Assembly: GCA_945907765.1 (NCBI GenBank)
Contig: CAMDTO010000012.1
Span: 1 to 35,200, forward strand
Reading direction: 5' to 3'
Length of the DNA stretch: 35,200 bases
Source of the DNA: Thermoflexus hugenholtzii JAD2
GTDB taxonomy: Bacteria; Chloroflexota; UBA11872; UBA12225
Both the position numbers and the translations under genes were made by a program. Positions 1 to 8,729 of this stretch are shown here, piece by piece; the stretch's first letter is position 1, and the number at the start of each line of letters is the position of its first letter. The notes beneath the pieces were generated by a model, which saw only the letters and a list, made by a program, of their open reading frames with translations, was not told the origin of the DNA and ran no database searches.

Positions 1-335
1 GAGGTCCATAATCCTCTCGTGCCAACCTGTACATTCAAAATCAAATCGCGCATGATAATAATTGTTTAATATATATAAATAACATATTTAAGATGTAATA
101 TAAATAGTGATAGCGAGCGTGACTGATGGTCAACTGTCTACCAGGCGGAGCGTGGCCAGCTGATCTTCCCAAGTTCTCGGCGCGCACCTGATGATGGATT
201 GACCAAGCTGGCACGCCCCCGCCGTGGACCCGGGTTTTGTCACCCAATTCTCACGTTTGTCTCTGTCTCCTGTACCGTGTTTCAAGGCCCGTCTCCGCAA
301 TGGGCGTTACTATTTCTTCCGAGGAAGAGTGCCCG
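1..335. other. Intergenic region with AT-rich patch
   Basis: No convincing gene is seen here. Bases about 52-113 are almost entirely A and T, in sharp contrast to the GC-rich remainder of the window. The patch holds promoter-like words, for example TTGTTT at 62-67 followed 17 bases later by TATTTA, but AT-rich DNA produces these by chance. A short - strand frame crossing this patch has no recognisable protein features. I found no tRNA-like T-arm and no terminator with a clear T-run. Confidence 0.5.
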
Positions 336-986
336 GTGCCACGTGTCCTGATCGCGACGACGAATGCCCATAAGATCGAGGAACTCGGGGCGCTGCTCAG
401 GCAGGTAGGCTGTGAATTTGTCGTGCCTGGTGACCTCGGTCTCGATGACTTCGATGTCGATGAGACCGGCTCAACGCTCCTTGAGAATGCGATCTTGAAG
501 GCGGTCACCTTTGCGCGCAAGGCCGGTATGCCTGCATTGGCCGATGATTCTGGCCTTGAGGTTGATGCGCTGGATGGCGAACCCGGGGTGCGAAGCAAGC
601 GCTATGCCGGACCCGATGCAACGGACGCCGACCGGGTAAGCCTGATAGTGTCAAAGCTGGCGGGCGTTGCCAACGGTGCCCGAACGGCACGGTTTAGGAC
701 TGTTCTGGCTTTGGCAACTCCGGATGCAGTGATCGGAACTGGTACCGGATCGGTTGAGGGGCGCATCGGTCTTGAACCGTTTGGTGCCCACGGGTTTGGC
801 TACGACCCGATCTTCCTGGTTGGCGGACATCGACCGACGATGGCGGAACTGACTCCCGACGAAAAGAATGCGATCAGCCACCGTAGTCGGGCGGTCCTGG
901 CGATCCTTCCGGTCCTTGACGCGTGGGTGGCGACGCAACCACCAACCGTGGCAGCCGACGGTTCCGAAGCTTCGCAAGGTGGGTAA
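336..986 (+). CDS. rdgB: XTP/dITP pyrophosphatase (RdgB/HAM1 family)
   Basis: The enzyme hydrolyses non-canonical purine triphosphates (XTP, dITP, ITP) to monophosphate and pyrophosphate, cleaning the nucleotide pool. The 216-residue product has the family landmarks in order: LIATTNAHKIEEL near the N-terminus, ADDSGLEVDAL at about 69-79, GFGYDPIF at about 152-159 and SHRSRA at about 181. I chose GTG at 336 because a strong GAGGAAG lies 8 bases before it and the protein then begins, as usual, a few residues before the first beta strand. An ATG at 300 would add 12 residues with a weaker ribosome site. The C-terminus runs about 20 residues past the usual end. The following dinG frame is already open across the stop codon. 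Confidence 0.93.
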   Translation: MPRVLIATTNAHKIEELGALLRQVGCEFVVPGDLGLDDFDVDETGSTLLENAILKAVTFARKAGMPALADDSGLEVDALDGEPGVRSKRYAGPDATDADRVSLIVSKLAGVANGARTARFRTVLALATPDAVIGTGTGSVEGRIGLEPFGAHGFGYDPIFLVGGHRPTMAELTPDEKNAISHRSRAVLAILPVLDAWVATQPPTVAADGSEASQGG

Positions 987-1017
987 CCGGGCAGGCGCCA
1001 ACCGCGGAGCTGGCGCG

Positions 1018-3612
1018 GTGCGCAGGATCGGTGGTGGTCCGCCAGTGGTCGAGGACCGCTTGACCGCCGCGATGCAACTTGCGTCGATTCTGGTCCTCGA
1101 TGTCGGTGCAAATGACCGTCTCGGTCTGGGGCGACGCCTTGGGGTACCGGGGCCTTTGACAGAGCCTCGTCAGGCAAGTGGGCGCGTCCGTGAGGCCGAA
1201 CTCTTTGAGAAGGCGTGTCGGGAACGCTTGGGGCGGCTTGAGCTGACCTTGCTGCAGCAATTGCACCGGCTCTTGTCGAATGGGGCGACGCCTCTCGGGC
1301 CAGTGGTTGACGAGGCGATGCAGGATCGCGTTCGCCTTGGACTTAGTGGCGAGGGAAGCGACGCTGCCGGGAGAACGGTGTCGGCGGCGGACGACCCCTC
1401 AGATGCAGCCCATTCACCGATCCAACCTTTTGCTTCGTCGGGTGCCTTGCAGAAGTCTCCCGAACGCGTGCGCATCAGCGAGGATCAGGTCATCGCTGCT
1501 CTCGGTCCGGGCGGGTCGGTCAATGAGGCAATGGCAGGGTACGAACCCCGGCCCGGTCAGGTTCGGATGGCGCGTGCAGTGACGCGGTCGCTCAACGACG
1601 GCTTGCGGTTGGTCATTGAGGCGGGCACCGGGACGGGGAAGAGCTTGGCGTACCTGGTCCCAGCGTCAATGTTCGCGGTCGCGAATGGCCGACGCGTCGT
1701 GATTTCCACGAACACGATCACGCTTCAGGAGCAGCTGTTCAACAAGGACATCCCCGTCCTCCGCAAGGCGCTTCCTCACGACGTGCAGGTTGCAGTCCTC
1801 AAGGGACGCACGCACTACCTGTGCCTCAGACGGTGGCGGCTCCTCCTTTCCAATGGGCTCGACGGTGCTCTCGAGCGAATCCTGGCGGCGCGGATTGCGA
1901 TCTGGGTGCGGAACACGGAGACTGGTGATCGCGGTGAACTCGCGATTTCCGAGGCCGAGACGGCGATCTGGACGAACCACCTCGCGGCGGATGTGATGCA
2001 CTGCACGTCACGACTTTGCCGGGACAATCGCTCTGGCCGATGCTTCCTGGCCCGTGCCCGGCGCCGGGCCGAGGGCGCCCACCTGCTCGTCGTGAACCAT
2101 GCGCTGCTGCTTACGGATCGCGCGATGGAAAACCCGGTCCTTCCCGAATATGACGATGTGATCCTGGATGAGGCGCATCATCTGGAGGCGGTTGCAACCG
2201 ATCAACTCGGAACGACGGTGAGTGCGCGCGAAATCGGGTTCGAACTGGCCACGCTGAGCCAACCGCAGGGCGGGACCCGATTTGGAGGCACGGTTGCCCG
2301 GATCGCAGCCGTATTTGTCGAAGCCGCCGGAGATCCCGGACGCGAACAGATTGCGTCGATCACAGCGCCCATCCATGAGGCGTGCGAGGTGGCCCGCGTG
2401 GCGGTGTCAGCGCTTTTCGAGGTCTCGACAGACCTGATGGACCGTGCCACGAGAGGAGGCCGTGGGGAGGCGGTCGACCGCGAGCTCAGGTTGACGGAAA
2501 GCCATCGCGAAAGTGATGCGTGGGGCCCGGTGGCGATGGCGTGGGATGAAGCATCGGCGGCTCTCGCGACGGTCGACCGTGGCTTGCAGGGCATGGTTGC
2601 GGCGTTTGACCCGTTCGTCGGGAGTTCGGAGACGGTCGATGATGCGGTAGCCGATCTGGCGGCATCGCGTCAGGCGATCGGAGAGGCCCGTGAAAGCCTG
2701 ACCCGCATCCTCTCGGCGCCTGATGACGCAGAGGTCTACTGGATTGCCGGTGCCGGCCACGAGATGACGATGCATGCCGCACCGCTTGCGGTTGACGCGC
2801 TGTTGCAGTCGAACCTGTACGAGCAGAAGTCGGCGATCATCATGACCTCGGCGACGATCCAGGTAGGCGGATCGTTCCGGCACTTCAGGCACCGCCTTGG
2901 ATTGCCGCAGGACACGATGGTGCTTGAAGTCGCTTCGCCGTTCGACTACCCCAACCAGGCGCTATTGCTGGTACCTCGTGACTTGCCTGATCCGACGTCG
3001 CCGGCCCACGGCACGGTGATCCAGGACATCCTCGCTGGTGTGGCCAGTGCCATGAATGGCCGCACACTGGTGCTGTTCACTTCGTATGCGTCACTCCGGG
3101 CGGCGCATGATCACCTCCGCGAGATGACGCCACACCTGACAATCCTGGGGCAGGGAATTGACGGGCCACGAAGCGTGATCCTTGACCGTTTCCGTGCCAC
3201 GCCCAACGTAATCCTGCTTGGCACGAACAGTTTCTGGGAGGGCATCGATGTCGTCGGTGACGCACTGTCGTGCCTGGTGATCGTCAAACTGCCGTTTACG
3301 GTCCCGAGTGACCCGGTATTCGCCGCGCGGAGCGAGTTGCTTGAGGATTCATTCATGCAACTGGCGGTGCCCCAAGCGGTCCTTCGCCTGAAACAGGGGT
3401 TCGGCAGATTGATCCGGAGCGGCACCGATCGGGGTGTCGTGGCCATTCTCGATTCTCGTCTGGTGACGCGCCGCTACGGTCAGACATTCCTCGATTCGCT
3501 ACCTCCCGCGACCATCGTCAATTGTGGAGCGCGCGAGGTTGCTGGCTTGGTTGGTGACTGGATCACGAGGGTTCCTGACACTCAGGTACCTGAGCCAGTT
3601 TCCGGATCCTGA
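1018..3612 (+). CDS. dinG: DinG-type Fe-S helicase with a degenerate N-terminal exonuclease-like remnant
   Basis: Superfamily 2, XPD-like 5'-3' DNA helicase of about 864 residues, probably acting in repair or on R-loops. Visible motifs are Walker A EAGTGTGKS (about 201-209), four Fe-S cluster cysteines (about 269, 329, 334, 342), Walker B box DEAH (about 384-387), TSATI, the segment GTNSFWEGID, and motif VI FGRLIRSGTDRG near 795. Residues about 18-90 (LASILVLD, LGLGRRLGVPG, AELFEKACRERL) resemble the last third of the DnaQ-type exonuclease domain found in many Gram-positive and Chloroflexota DinG proteins. The catalytic DxE part and the HRALAD motif are absent. The start is uncertain: the frame is open back to 868. 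GTG at 1018 has GGAG 8 bases upstream; GTG 979 and ATG 1072 are alternatives. Confidence 0.9.
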   Translation: MRRIGGGPPVVEDRLTAAMQLASILVLDVGANDRLGLGRRLGVPGPLTEPRQASGRVREAELFEKACRERLGRLELTLLQQLHRLLSNGATPLGPVVDEAMQDRVRLGLSGEGSDAAGRTVSAADDPSDAAHSPIQPFASSGALQKSPERVRISEDQVIAALGPGGSVNEAMAGYEPRPGQVRMARAVTRSLNDGLRLVIEAGTGTGKSLAYLVPASMFAVANGRRVVISTNTITLQEQLFNKDIPVLRKALPHDVQVAVLKGRTHYLCLRRWRLLLSNGLDGALERILAARIAIWVRNTETGDRGELAISEAETAIWTNHLAADVMHCTSRLCRDNRSGRCFLARARRRAEGAHLLVVNHALLLTDRAMENPVLPEYDDVILDEAHHLEAVATDQLGTTVSAREIGFELATLSQPQGGTRFGGTVARIAAVFVEAAGDPGREQIASITAPIHEACEVARVAVSALFEVSTDLMDRATRGGRGEAVDRELRLTESHRESDAWGPVAMAWDEASAALATVDRGLQGMVAAFDPFVGSSETVDDAVADLAASRQAIGEARESLTRILSAPDDAEVYWIAGAGHEMTMHAAPLAVDALLQSNLYEQKSAIIMTSATIQVGGSFRHFRHRLGLPQDTMVLEVASPFDYPNQALLLVPRDLPDPTSPAHGTVIQDILAGVASAMNGRTLVLFTSYASLRAAHDHLREMTPHLTILGQGIDGPRSVILDRFRATPNVILLGTNSFWEGIDVVGDALSCLVIVKLPFTVPSDPVFAARSELLEDSFMQLAVPQAVLRLKQGFGRLIRSGTDRGVVAILDSRLVTRRYGQTFLDSLPPATIVNCGAREVAGLVGDWITRVPDTQVPEPVSGS

Positions 3613-3684
3613 CCTGGAACCGGACGGGGGTGACGCGCGGAACGGGTGCCGGGGGTGATCGCGCCAACCCGGACCTGGATGCGC

Positions 3685-3714
3685 TTGACAGTCGCAACGA
3701 TGCCAACGTACAGT
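3685..3714 (+). promoter_or_regulatory. Predicted promoter of the aro leader/operon
   Basis: A perfect -35 TTGACA (3685-3690) is followed after 18 bases by TACAGT (3709-3714, four of six matches to TATAAT). The predicted start point, about 3721, lies only some three bases before the ATG of the leader ORF at 3724, so the transcript would be leaderless or nearly so. It is the best-matching promoter between dinG and aroF. Confidence 0.6.
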
Positions 3715-3723
3715 CGCCTTGGT

Positions 3724-3825
3724 ATGAAGGTGATCACTCCCCTTTGCGCTCCCGTTGGGACAATTGTCTCGGGCAGCGCTGCGCTTGGCGGATCTTCCTT
3801 CTATTTTTTTAGTACCCCGGTGTGA
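3724..3825 (+). CDS. Attenuator leader peptide rich in Phe/Tyr (FYFF) for the aro operon
   Basis: A 33-codon ORF starts with ATG at 3724 and ends with TGA at 3823. It begins MKVITPLCAPVG and ends with GGSSFYFFSTPV. Codons 26-29 (3799-3810) read TTC TAT TTT TTT, that is Phe-Tyr-Phe-Phe, six codons before the stop. A hairpin overlaps the stop codon and a strong intrinsic terminator follows 38 bases later, ahead of aroF, the first enzyme of aromatic synthesis. This is the layout of classical ribosome-stalling attenuation in pheA, pheST and trp leaders. No Shine-Dalgarno sequence precedes the ATG, but the promoter spacing suggests a leaderless start. There are no Trp codons, so the likely sensed amino acids are Phe and Tyr. 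Function is inferred from layout; translation is not demonstrated. Confidence 0.72.
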   Translation: MKVITPLCAPVGTIVSGSAALGGSSFYFFSTPV

Positions 3826-3860
3826 GTTGACGGCCACGATCAGGCCGGACGCGCACCGGG
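3816..3860 (+). promoter_or_regulatory. Leader hairpin overlapping the leader-peptide stop codon
   Basis: CCCGGTG (3816-3822) pairs perfectly with CACCGGG (3854-3860), and an inner stem CGGCC (3831-3835) pairs with GGCCG (3843-3847). The left arm includes the last sense codons of the leader ORF. A ribosome stalled at the Phe-Tyr-Phe-Phe codons would cover this arm, while one that finishes or leaves would let it fold. This is the expected behaviour of a pause or 1:2 hairpin in an attenuator. I could not find a classical 2:3 antiterminator. One alternative pairing is 3740-3747 with 3865-3872, eight pairs including one G-U, which would open the terminator stem. Confidence 0.5.
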
Positions 3861-3863
3861 AGA

Positions 3864-3891
3864 GGCAGAGGGCAAATCCTCTGCCTTTTTT
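3864..3891 (+). terminator. Intrinsic terminator (attenuator) upstream of aroF
   Basis: A perfect 8-bp stem GGCAGAGG (3864-3871) / CCTCTGCC (3878-3885) has a 6-base loop and six T residues directly after it. It lies between the leader ORF and aroF, about 100 bases before the aroF start, and about 250 bases beyond the dinG stop. A role as the attenuator of the aro operon is more likely than a simple dinG terminator, because the predicted promoter and leader ORF lie just upstream of it. Confidence 0.85.
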
Positions 3892-3992
3892 GTTGCCCGC
3901 CGGCATCCTTGACCGGCCCGGCTTGACACACGGGTGGGCGCAGCTGCCCGCGAACCACATGGGACGACCGCCAAGAGGAGACTGGAACCGAA

Positions 3993-5066
3993 ATGATCAT
4001 CAAGATGAAGCGTGGCGCGACCGATGCCCAGGTTGAGGAAGTCGAGAGGCGGATCATCGCGGAGGGGTATACGCCGAACACGATCCGTGGCGTCGAGATG
4101 GCGGTGATCGCAGTGATCGGGAAGCGTCCCGAATGGATGATTGACACGGTGGAGTCGATGGCAGGCGTGGAGCAGGCTATTCCGATCGAGAAGCCATACA
4201 AGCTCGCCGCCCGGGACTTCCAGGCGGCGACCACCGAGATCCGTCTCGGTGCGGCGACACTTGGCAGCAATGACGTCGTCATCATGGCCGGTCCTTGCAC
4301 GGTTGAGACGCGTGACCAGTTGCTTGCCACCGCGCGTGGCGTGAAGGAACACGGTGGTCACGTCCTGCGTGGTGGCGCGTACAAGCCGCGTTCGTCGCCG
4401 TACAGTTTCCAAGGATTGGGCGAGGACGGCCTGAAGCTGCTTCAGGAGGCCCGTGAACTCTCCGGTCTGCCCATCATCACCGAGGTGATGGAACCTGGCA
4501 CGCTTGACACGGTGGTGCGGTACGCGGACGTCCTCCAGATTGGTGCGCGGAACTGCCAGAACTATCCTCTTTTGCGGGAAGTCGGCCGTACCCGGACGCC
4601 GGTCATGCTGAAGCGAGGCCCGAGTGTGACGGTGGAAGAATGGATCATGGCTGCGGAGTACATCCTCCACGGCGGCAACATGCAGGTGATGATGTGCGAG
4701 CGTGGGATCAAGACGTTCGAGAACTACACCCGGAACACGCTTGACATCTCCGCGATCCCGGTCATCAAGCGCCTCACCCACCTTCCAGTGATCGTTGACC
4801 CGAGCCATGGAACTGGCAAGTGGCACTTGGTCAAGTCGATGTGCCTGGCATCGGTGGCCGCGGGTGCCGACGGTGTCCTCATCGAAGTGCATCCGACTCC
4901 GGATACGGCGTTGTGCGACGGCGCCCAGTCGCTGACGATCGAGAACTTTGCCGATGCCGCCCGGGCAATCGCCCAGGTCGCAGCGGCGGTCGGACGCTCA
5001 GTCCCCGGCTTCGAACCTGATGGGAGCCGCACCGGAGCAGCAGTAGCGAGGGTTGCCGTGGCATGA
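3993..5066 (+). CDS. aroF: 3-deoxy-7-phosphoheptulonate (DAHP) synthase, type Ibeta with N-terminal regulatory domain
   Basis: Condenses phosphoenolpyruvate and erythrose 4-phosphate, the first committed step to chorismate. The 357-residue protein matches the Thermotoga-type layout: a ferredoxin/ACT-like N-terminal domain (about 1-65), then KPYKL and the TIM barrel with AGPCTVE (about 99-105), KPRSSPYSFQGLG (about 131), LKRGPSVT, ERGIKTFE and the metal-site DPSHGTGK (about 269). In that family the N-terminal domain binds Tyr or Phe as feedback inhibitors, which agrees with the Phe/Tyr codons in the upstream leader. The ATG has AGAGGAG about 12 bases upstream. It is the first gene of the aro operon, and its stop overlaps the aroA start by four bases. 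Confidence 0.96.
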   Translation: MIIKMKRGATDAQVEEVERRIIAEGYTPNTIRGVEMAVIAVIGKRPEWMIDTVESMAGVEQAIPIEKPYKLAARDFQAATTEIRLGAATLGSNDVVIMAGPCTVETRDQLLATARGVKEHGGHVLRGGAYKPRSSPYSFQGLGEDGLKLLQEARELSGLPIITEVMEPGTLDTVVRYADVLQIGARNCQNYPLLREVGRTRTPVMLKRGPSVTVEEWIMAAEYILHGGNMQVMMCERGIKTFENYTRNTLDISAIPVIKRLTHLPVIVDPSHGTGKWHLVKSMCLASVAAGADGVLIEVHPTPDTALCDGAQSLTIENFADAARAIAQVAAAVGRSVPGFEPDGSRTGAAVARVAVA

Positions 5067-6556
5067 GTGGCGAACGTCGTACCCAGCATCCCGTGACCGC
5101 TGAACCATCGTTCGTTCGCAATCCAAGCGACGCGGGGCTGCATGGCGGCATGCGGGTAGTGCGTGCCGTCGGGCACTTGTCGGGGGCACTGACCGTGCCC
5201 GGTGACAAGAGCATCACGCATCGGGCGGTGATGCTCAACGCCATCGCAACTGGAACCGCGACCGTCACCGGTGCCGGTCTCGGTGGCGATTGCCTGTCGA
5301 CGGCCGGCGCGATGCGGATGCTGGGTGCGCGCGTGCGTCGTCGGTGGCCGTCGGGCGAACTGACTGACGACCTCCGCCGCGACCCCGTCACGGGCGCGGA
5401 CACCCGTGATGACGCGGTGCTGCTGGTGGAAGGCGCAGGCCTGAATGGGTTGCGGGAACCCGCGGACGTGATCGATGCCGGGAACTCGGGAACCACGGCC
5501 AGGCTGCTGACCGGCATTCTGGCGGGACAGCCCTTCTTTAGCGTGCTGTCTGGTGACGGTTCGCTTCGGGGACGACCGATGGGCCGGGTGATCGCACCGC
5601 TTGGGGTCATGGGTGCCCAGGTTCGCGGACGCGCTGGTTCAACGCTCTTGCCGCTGTCGATAGCTCCTGCCCAATTGCAGGGGACGACCATCGAGATTCC
5701 AGTGGCGAGTGCGCAACTCAAGTCGGCGCTGATCCTTGCCGGTCTGTACGCGTCTGGCGAGACGGTGGTCATTTCGCCTGAAGAGAGTCGTGATCACACC
5801 GAGCGGATGCTCACTGCGCAAGGGGCGGACGTGCGGACCCAGGGGATGGCGGTCCGGGTGCGCCGGCCGTCTGGCCTCCTGGCAATCGATGTTGATGTAC
5901 CGGGAGATATCTCCAGTGCGGCCTTCTGGCTCGTGGCGGCCTGCATTCACCCGGATGCGACCGTGACGGTGCGGAATGTCGGGGTGAACCCGACCAGGAC
6001 GGGCATCATCGATGCCTTGACCCTCATGGGCGCGACCATCACGGTGACGAACGAGAGGACGGTTGGAGGTGAGCCGGTCGCAGACCTGACGGCATCGTCG
6101 TGCCGGTTGCGTGGCGTGCACATCGGCGGACCGATCATCCCGCGGCTCATCGACGAGGTGCCAATCCTTGCGGTGGCGGCGTCGGTGGCTTCAGGCACCA
6201 CGACGATCCGGGACGCGGCGGAATTGCGGGTGAAGGAAAGTGACCGGCTGCATGCCGTTGCGACCCACCTCGCGACGTTGGGAGTGGCGGTCTCGGAACA
6301 TCCGGATGGGCTGACCATCACTGGTGGGCGCATCGTGGGTGGCGAGGTGGCAAGCGAGGGTGACCACCGCATCGCAATGGCGCTTGCCATTGGTGCGCTC
6401 GTCGCGACCGGGCCGGTGCACATCAGCGGAGCGGCGGCCGTGGATATCTCCTACCCGGCGTTCTGGCCGACGCTATTCCGGATTGCTCCCGGTTGTCTTG
6501 GCGATCCGGGTGCGGAGCAGAGTGATCGTGGGACGAAGGACGGGTCTCGGAAATGA
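5063..6556 (+). CDS. aroA: 3-phosphoshikimate 1-carboxyvinyltransferase (EPSP synthase)
   Basis: Transfers the enolpyruvyl group of PEP to shikimate 3-phosphate. Motifs: PGDKSITHRA (about 46-55), GNSGTTARLL (about 140), a conserved RG-rich segment with GRPMGR (about 170), VKESDRLHA (about 390) and the C-terminal segment DHRIAMALA. At 497 residues it is longer than the usual 430 or so. About 30 extra residues precede the first strand (an internal ATG at 5150 would give the normal length), and about 20 residues are inserted near position 95-115 (RRWPSGELTDDL). The ATG at 5063 overlaps the aroF stop as ATGA, which favours it as the true, translationally coupled start. aroE follows with the same overlap. 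Confidence 0.96.
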   Translation: MSGERRTQHPVTAEPSFVRNPSDAGLHGGMRVVRAVGHLSGALTVPGDKSITHRAVMLNAIATGTATVTGAGLGGDCLSTAGAMRMLGARVRRRWPSGELTDDLRRDPVTGADTRDDAVLLVEGAGLNGLREPADVIDAGNSGTTARLLTGILAGQPFFSVLSGDGSLRGRPMGRVIAPLGVMGAQVRGRAGSTLLPLSIAPAQLQGTTIEIPVASAQLKSALILAGLYASGETVVISPEESRDHTERMLTAQGADVRTQGMAVRVRRPSGLLAIDVDVPGDISSAAFWLVAACIHPDATVTVRNVGVNPTRTGIIDALTLMGATITVTNERTVGGEPVADLTASSCRLRGVHIGGPIIPRLIDEVPILAVAASVASGTTTIRDAAELRVKESDRLHAVATHLATLGVAVSEHPDGLTITGGRIVGGEVASEGDHRIAMALAIGALVATGPVHISGAAAVDISYPAFWPTLFRIAPGCLGDPGAEQSDRGTKDGSRK

Positions 6557-7452
6557 GCATGGATGCGGTCCACGGCACGCCGGGGAGGCTGGCAGGAGTG
6601 ATCGGCTGGCCGCTGGGGCATTCGATCAGCCCGGCATTCCAGCAACCGGCGTTCGACGCGTGTGGCCTTGCCGTTTCCTACCGCGCAGTGCCAGTGCCGC
6701 CAGAAGGTCTTGAGGAATTCATTGCCGGCTTGCGGACTTCGGATGCACCGGTCTGGCTTGGCGTGAATGTGACGATCCCTCACAAGGAGGCCGTCGCGAA
6801 GCTGGTTGATGACGTCACTGAGGAGGCGAGGCTCATCGGGGCCGTCAATACCGTGATCTGCAACGGTGGTCGGCTGACCGGTCACAACACCGACGCCGAG
6901 GGGTTCCTTCGCGGGCTGACCGTCGATGGCACGTTCGACCCGGCTGGGGCCAGGACGCTCGTGATCGGATCCGGAGGTGCGTCACGGGCGATCTGCGTCG
7001 CGCTTCTGCAAGCGGGTGTCCACAAGCTGTCCATTGCGAACCGGTCGCCAGAGCGTGCGGAGGCGCTGGTCTGGCACCTGCAAGGTGCGTTTCCGGGCCG
7101 GGAGATCGAACCATTGCCGTTTGATGCAGGGGTGTTCCGGGAACTGCTCCGGTCGACGGATCTGCTCGTGAACACGACGAGCATCGGGATGGCCCAGGGG
7201 CCGTCGCCGGATACCTCACCTGTGCCAGTGGATGCGATTGGTCCGGGGTTGGTTGTCTACGACCTTGTCTACAATCCGGCGGAAACACCGTTGCTCCGGG
7301 CGGCCCGGATGGCAGGCGCGATCCCGGTTGAGGGATTGCCGATGCTGATCTATCAGGGGGCGGCGAGTTTCAGGCGGTGGACGGGGGTTGTTGCGCCGGT
7401 GGATGTCATGTTCGCCCACGGTCGGCGTGCGTTGGCGGCAAGGAATTCGTAG
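6553..7452 (+). CDS. aroE: Shikimate dehydrogenase (NADP+)
   Basis: Reduces 3-dehydroshikimate to shikimate. The 299-residue product shows the family order: [13 protein letters not shown] (about 17-29) for substrate binding, NVTIPHKEA (about 72-80) with the catalytic Lys, GAVNT (about 97-101), HNTDAEG with the catalytic Asp, and the NADP-binding loop GSGGASRA (about 139-146) followed by NRSPERAE. The extra 20-30 residues over the family mean are spread through the NADP domain. The ATG overlaps the aroA stop as ATGA, so the gene is in the same transcript. A 113-base gap separates it from aroC. Confidence 0.95.
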   Translation: MSMDAVHGTPGRLAGVIGWPLGHSISPAFQQPAFDACGLAVSYRAVPVPPEGLEEFIAGLRTSDAPVWLGVNVTIPHKEAVAKLVDDVTEEARLIGAVNTVICNGGRLTGHNTDAEGFLRGLTVDGTFDPAGARTLVIGSGGASRAICVALLQAGVHKLSIANRSPERAEALVWHLQGAFPGREIEPLPFDAGVFRELLRSTDLLVNTTSIGMAQGPSPDTSPVPVDAIGPGLVVYDLVYNPAETPLLRAARMAGAIPVEGLPMLIYQGAASFRRWTGVVAPVDVMFAHGRRALAARNS

Positions 7453-7565
7453 GTCGCGGTTGGTCATTGCGAGAAAGGCGTTGGCACTCCCACTCCACTC
7501 CGCCCTTTTGCATACGCTTCACTTTTGGCGCTATCAGGTTGTGGGAACCGGCGAGAGGGGTCAAG

Positions 7566-8729
7566 ATGGGTAATAGTTTCGGCACGATCTTCCGTGTGAC
7601 GACATGGGGCGAGTCGCATGGACGGGCGATTGGTGCGGTCATCGATGGCTGTCCGTCACTGGTACCTCTTGATGAGACGGACATCCAGCCTGACCTTGAC
7701 CGGCGCGCGCCGGGGCAATCCCATCTGGTGACCCAGCGGAAGGAATCGGACACGGTCCAGATCCTTGCGGGAGTGTTCGAGGGACAGACCTTGGGTACCC
7801 CGATTAGTCTAATGATCCCGAACGAGGATCAACGCAGCGGCGACTACCGTGAGGTCGAGCTGAAGTACCGGCCGAGCCATGCTGACTACACCTACGACGC
7901 CAAGTACGGCATCCGGGATTGGCGTGGGGGCGGCCGAACCAGTGCGCGCGAAACGGCTGCCCGTGTCGCGGCGGGTGCCGTTGCCCGCAAGGTGTTGGTA
8001 CGCGGATTCGGTGTTGAGATTGTTGCGTGGGTCTCGGCGATTCACACCTACCAAGTGGAGTGTGATCCGCGGACCGTGACACGCGAACTGGTTGACCAGA
8101 CCCCGGTGCGCTGTCCAGATCTCGGGGTCGCTGCCGAGATGATTTCCGCAATTGAGCAGGCGCGGAAGAATGGTGATTCGCTCGGCGGTGTCGTGACGTG
8201 CGTGGTCCGCGGATGCCCTCCCGGTTGGGGCCAACCGGTCTTCGATCGTCTCGAAGCCGATCTTGCCCGCGCCATGCTTAGTCTGCCGGCGACGAAGGGT
8301 TTCGAAATCGGGTCCGGTTTCGGGGGCACGATGTTGTCTGGATTAGCGCATAACGATCCGTTCTACATGGATGGCGCCCGTGTACGTACCCGAACGAACC
8401 GGAGTGGCGGTGTCCAAGGTGGCATCACCAATGGTGAAGATGTGCTATTCCGGGTTGCGTTCAAGCCAACCGCGACGGTGATGCGTGAGCAGGAAACGGT
8501 GACGCGAACTCATGAGGCGTCGACGATTGCGGGTCGGGGACGCCACGACCCCTGTGTCCTGCCACGTGCGGTGGCATTGGTCGAGGCCATGACGGCTCTG
8601 GTGCTCGTCGATCACGCACTGAGGCACGAGGCGACGCGTCCCCGTCATCCCGATGAAGCCGGGTACTCGGTCCCCCCCGATGACTGGGGCGCAGTGTCTG
8701 ACGATGATGGTGCGAGACACGGGCTGTGA
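7566..8729 (+). CDS. aroC: Chorismate synthase
   Basis: Converts EPSP to chorismate using reduced FMN as cofactor, completing the shikimate pathway. The 387-residue protein begins [19 protein letters not shown], the standard N-terminus, followed by [34 protein letters not shown], and [14 protein letters not shown] near the C-terminus, all typical family signatures. The frame is open further upstream, but ATG 7566 has a clear GAGAGGGG 5-14 bases before it and fits family start sites. The 113-base gap after aroE is the largest inside the aro operon, yet I see no good promoter or terminator in it. The stop overlaps the aroK start. Confidence 0.96.
   Translation: MGNSFGTIFRVTTWGESHGRAIGAVIDGCPSLVPLDETDIQPDLDRRAPGQSHLVTQRKESDTVQILAGVFEGQTLGTPISLMIPNEDQRSGDYREVELKYRPSHADYTYDAKYGIRDWRGGGRTSARETAARVAAGAVARKVLVRGFGVEIVAWVSAIHTYQVECDPRTVTRELVDQTPVRCPDLGVAAEMISAIEQARKNGDSLGGVVTCVVRGCPPGWGQPVFDRLEADLARAMLSLPATKGFEIGSGFGGTMLSGLAHNDPFYMDGARVRTRTNRSGGVQGGITNGEDVLFRVAFKPTATVMREQETVTRTHEASTIAGRGRHDPCVLPRAVALVEAMTALVLVDHALRHEATRPRHPDEAGYSVPPDDWGAVSDDDGARHGL

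Noticed and set aside
1-40. Possible tRNA fragment (GAGG..CCTC stem) at the window edge
   Set aside because: The loop lacks the conserved T before an anticodon and no T-arm sequence follows.
3630-3812. 60-codon + strand frame overlapping the aro leader peptide in another frame
   Set aside because: It starts before the predicted promoter, lacks a ribosome site and has no amino acid pattern of interest; the 3724 frame explains the region better.
3923-3928. Second TTGACA close to aroF
   Set aside because: The bases 16-18 positions downstream are GC-rich with nothing like a -10 box, so it is not a credible promoter.
3840-4892. - strand frame covering the aro attenuator and part of aroF
   Set aside because: Opposite to an unmistakable DAHP synthase and crossing the terminator; low-complexity His/Arg/Asp composition.
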